Source: Stieleria tagensis
Lineage (GTDB): Bacteria; Planctomycetota; Planctomycetia; Pirellulales; Pirellulaceae
Assembly: GCF_024129865.1 (NCBI RefSeq)
Contig: NZ_JAMYFE010000058.1
Coordinates: 100,235 to 164,234 of the forward strand
Reading direction: 5' to 3'
DNA length: 64,000 nt
The notes beneath the pieces were generated by a model. That model saw only the letters and a list, made by a program, of their open reading frames with translations. It was not told where the DNA came from and did no database searches. Within the stretch, counting starts at the first letter, position 1, and each line of letters opens with the position of its first letter. Positions 62,024 through 64,000 of the stretch are shown one piece after another. The position numbers were made by a program, and so were the translations under genes.

Positions 62024-62248
62024 ATGGATGTTTACACTGACACAATTCGAAACATGGCTGCAGCGGACAAGCTGCTGCTCGTCGAACGCATCTGGGACGA
62101 TCTTGCAGCGGAGGAGGCTCCCCTTCCCCTTCCGAACTGGGCTGTAGCTGAGGCCGCCAGGCGGCGTGATGAGTTGCTGGCAGATCCCGAGCTCGGGTTG
62201 ACTCACAAAGAGGTTTGGAAGCGAATCGGCGATTCTCGCAATGGCTAG
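62024..62248 (+). CDS. Antitoxin, addiction-module component family
   Basis: 74 residues from the ATG at 62024 (MDVYTDTIRN), chosen because AGGAG lies seven bases before it; an ATG at 62003 is in frame. The pattern LLLVERIWDDLAAEE near the start, then AEAARRRDELLADPELGLTHKEVW (longer match by position 50-68), is the TIGR02574-like addiction module component. It should neutralise the toxin encoded by the next gene, which it overlaps by eight bases. Confidence 0.88.
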   Translation: MDVYTDTIRNMAAADKLLLVERIWDDLAAEEAPLPLPNWAVAEAARRRDELLADPELGLTHKEVWKRIGDSRNG

Positions 62249-62540
62249 GTCGCTGCGATACCACCCTTTATTTGACTCTGACGTGCTGGATGCATCTGAA
62301 TGGTACGACCGGCGTCAATTGTTGCTCGGGGCAGATTTTGTGGTGCGCGTCCAAAAAGCGATTGGCCAATTGAGTTCTGATCCTACACGCCGCACCTCCG
62401 TCGAGCACGGTGTTCGTTACTGGCCGGTCGAACGTTTCCCATATGTGGTCTTCTTCGACTTCACGGAAACTGAAGTGCTCGTTCTTGGCGTCATGCACAC
62501 GTCACAAGAATCCAAGAAGTGGCTTTCTCGACGTGGTTAG
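62241..62540 (+). CDS. RelE/ParE-family toxin
   Basis: 99 residues. LRYHPLFDSDVLDASEWYDR at the N-terminus and RYWPVERFPYVVFFDF, then VLVLGVMHTSQ near the C-terminus, are the standard RelE/ParE fold segments. Whether it is an mRNA interferase or a gyrase poison cannot be told. It overlaps the antitoxin and lies between the two 227-bp direct repeats. Confidence 0.9.
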   Translation: MARSLRYHPLFDSDVLDASEWYDRRQLLLGADFVVRVQKAIGQLSSDPTRRTSVEHGVRYWPVERFPYVVFFDFTETEVLVLGVMHTSQESKKWLSRRG

Positions 62541-63001
62541 GGAAATGGTGTGGGGGGACAGAGCACTTTGGCTGACGGGTAGACACATCGGCGATGCTAG
62601 CTTTCGTTTTCGGTGCCGCTCGTGGTGCTCTGTCCCCGATGGAAGCTACCTTGGCAGTGCGTAGACAGAGCGGAGTTTTAATGACAGAAAAATTGGTGAC
62701 AGAAAAATTGCGAAGTCTATCCTCCCAGCACTGAAATTTTTCTGCCCCCTATTTTTCTGTCACTCTTCCCGCCACTCCTGTCGTTCTGACGAATCTGGTC
62801 GGCGTCTCCAGCCAGACCAACTCACGCGAGATCAGGTGGGAATGACAACGGCTCGCCAATGAGCTGTGTCCCCAGTCGTCTGGTTTGTCGCTGATTGCTG
62901 CTTCTGAGGCGAAACATGTTGCTCTGACGGGCATCCGGATCGTTTGTGACCTAGAGTTCCATTGAGGGCCGCAAAATACGATTTCCGATTGAGAGCGTTG
63001 G
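62541..63001. other. Intergenic region after the toxin gene
   Basis: Mostly the right copy of the 227-bp repeat (62654-62880); outside it I see no gene or clear signal. Confidence 0.6.
62654..62880 (+). repeat. 227-bp direct repeat, right copy
   Basis: Direct repeat of 61709-61935; same orientation, about 95 percent identical by eye. Confidence 0.93.
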
Positions 63002-63877
63002 ATGCAGTTTTACGATCATCAGACTCGGTCACTTCGAGTGATTCTTGGCGGAACCATCGCAATCGTCGGTATCGTTTGGGGTGCGTTGCATGCCACGCCG
63101 GAGCTGCACGGGGCTCTGACGATGAGAAGCTCGCCGTCAGAGATGACGTATGAAGCGTTGGTGGAAAAGGGCATCACTGACAACTCATTCGTGCGGTTGG
63201 TCGATGTCAAAATGGACAACGTCTATGTGTATCCGAGCGAACAAACAGACACAAAGAAAACATCGGGTGTCAAAGTCGTCAGCACGCCGCAGATTCTCTC
63301 GGCTGCGAACCAGCAACTCAGCCGTTTCAAGACATTGACTGGGCGTGTGACGTATCAAACGGGACCAGGATTCGAAGTCGACTTGGCGAATCGGATCAAC
63401 CATGTCGCACACCGGCTAGGCGGCAATCTGGATTTGCATGTTCCTAGCGAAACTCACAATCCCAAAGGGCTGTATGTTGTCGAGCCCATGCGAAGTCGGA
63501 ACCTGGGAGTTGCGAAGTACTCGTTTGCAGCAAGCCTGATTGCCGTTGTTCTGGGGCTCGCCATTTGCGGATCCGGTTCACCTTCGCTTTTGTGCTGCAT
63601 CGTCTTTCCGTTGTTCGCGATTGTCAGTCTGGTTGGACTGCCACTGCGGTACGGTCGCGGATCCACTTTCACACATGTATTGTACGCGGCCTTGGGGATG
63701 GGGTTGATCCTGCTTGCGTACGATTTGATGATCACCGAAGGTCAGTTCGGAGTGATCGGCGGCGATCCATCCGCGTCGGTCTTTGGATTTGCAGCAGGCT
63801 CGATCGGGATCGCAGCGATTTTTGGTGTCGTTTGCAACATCGTGGCGAGACGTCGAGAATTTGCGCCCGGCGGATGA
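63002..63877 (+). CDS. Multi-pass membrane protein of unknown function
   Basis: 291 residues. A hydrophobic segment at about 13-32, an extracytoplasmic domain of about 140 residues (TYEALVEKGITDNSFVRLVD, KGLYVVEPMRSRNLG), then four hydrophobic segments (AASLIAVVLGLAICG, CIVFPLFAIVSLVGLPL, VLYAALGMGLILLAYDLM, FGFAAGSIGIAAIFGVV). Ends with an Arg-rich tail. The layout resembles a large-loop membrane protein, but I recognise no family. Confidence 0.75.
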   Translation: MQFYDHQTRSLRVILGGTIAIVGIVWGALHATPELHGALTMRSSPSEMTYEALVEKGITDNSFVRLVDVKMDNVYVYPSEQTDTKKTSGVKVVSTPQILSAANQQLSRFKTLTGRVTYQTGPGFEVDLANRINHVAHRLGGNLDLHVPSETHNPKGLYVVEPMRSRNLGVAKYSFAASLIAVVLGLAICGSGSPSLLCCIVFPLFAIVSLVGLPLRYGRGSTFTHVLYAALGMGLILLAYDLMITEGQFGVIGGDPSASVFGFAAGSIGIAAIFGVVCNIVARRREFAPGG

Positions 63878-63914
63878 CGCCGAAGTGAAGTTTTGAGTTG
63901 GGGCTTTGACGTCA

Positions 63915-63986
63915 GGCATTGGTTTTGGTAACCCGACGTGTGATCGAGGGATTCCATCAATACCCTGAATCCGTCGCTGACGCGCT
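63915..63986 (+). repeat. Dispersed palindromic repeat, family A, degenerate copy
   Basis: GGCATTGGTTTTGGTAACCC then GACGTGTGATCGAGGGATTCC match the left half of the family A element; the right arm (ATCCGTCGCTGACGCG, 63969-63984) is only partly complementary. Confidence 0.75.
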
Positions 63987-64000
63987 TTGAAGTTGCGCTT

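Overview
The window looks like a chromosomal segment of a planctomycete, most likely from the Pirellulaceae (Rhodopirellula-like). This is inferred from gene content: two sulfatases, a PSCyt1/DUF1549/DUF1553 cytochrome protein, a DUF1559 pseudopilin, a PEP-CTERM protein, a planctomycete-type leucine-rich-repeat membrane protein, and M50/HlyD fusion proteins. No rRNA, tRNA, CRISPR array or insertion sequence was recognised.

Layout. 1-9.1 kb: 3' part of a sulfatase, recG, and a coupled LRR-protein/lipoprotein pair. 9.3-15.6 kb: an antiporter with a PTS EIIA-like tail, then a reverse-strand group of GcvH-like protein, HemN-like radical SAM protein, RluA-type pseudouridine synthase, TPR-like membrane protein and DUF2237 protein. 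15.7-24.4 kb: UvrD/PcrA helicase, a three-copy 71-bp repeat, a sulfatase, an apparent two-gene operon (DUF1289-DUF1559 pseudopilin fusion plus DUF4465 PEP-CTERM protein) behind a recognisable cobalamin riboswitch, and aroA. 24.6-38.5 kb: mostly hypothetical or secreted proteins, a DUF1553 cytochrome protein, an S41 protease, a GT2 glycosyltransferase, an ExeA-like ATPase and trpF. 38.7-47.2 kb: ahcY, a palindrome-rich spacer, parA-parB with parS-like sites, and an NfeD/NfeD/FloA membrane cluster. 47.4-52.3 kb: a Ser/Thr kinase translationally coupled to an SLC12-like transporter, and a TatD-like hydrolase. 52.3-57.8 kb: a tight four-gene M50-HlyD / HlyD / GAF-like-HlyD / DUF202 operon. 58.6-64 kb: AdoCbl-dependent ribonucleotide reductase with NrdR-box-like sites, then a toxin-antitoxin pair between two 227-bp direct repeats, and a membrane protein.

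The most interesting unit is the cobalamin-riboswitch operon at 19.9-22.5 kb. Neither encoded protein is a standard B12 gene, yet both look exported: one is pseudopilin-like and the other carries a PEP-CTERM anchor. This suggests an uncharacterised B12-capture or B12-responsive surface system. The window also encodes a B12-dependent ribonucleotide reductase, so the cell has a demand for the cofactor. Several families of short palindromic (REP-like) repeats are scattered through the intergenic spaces.
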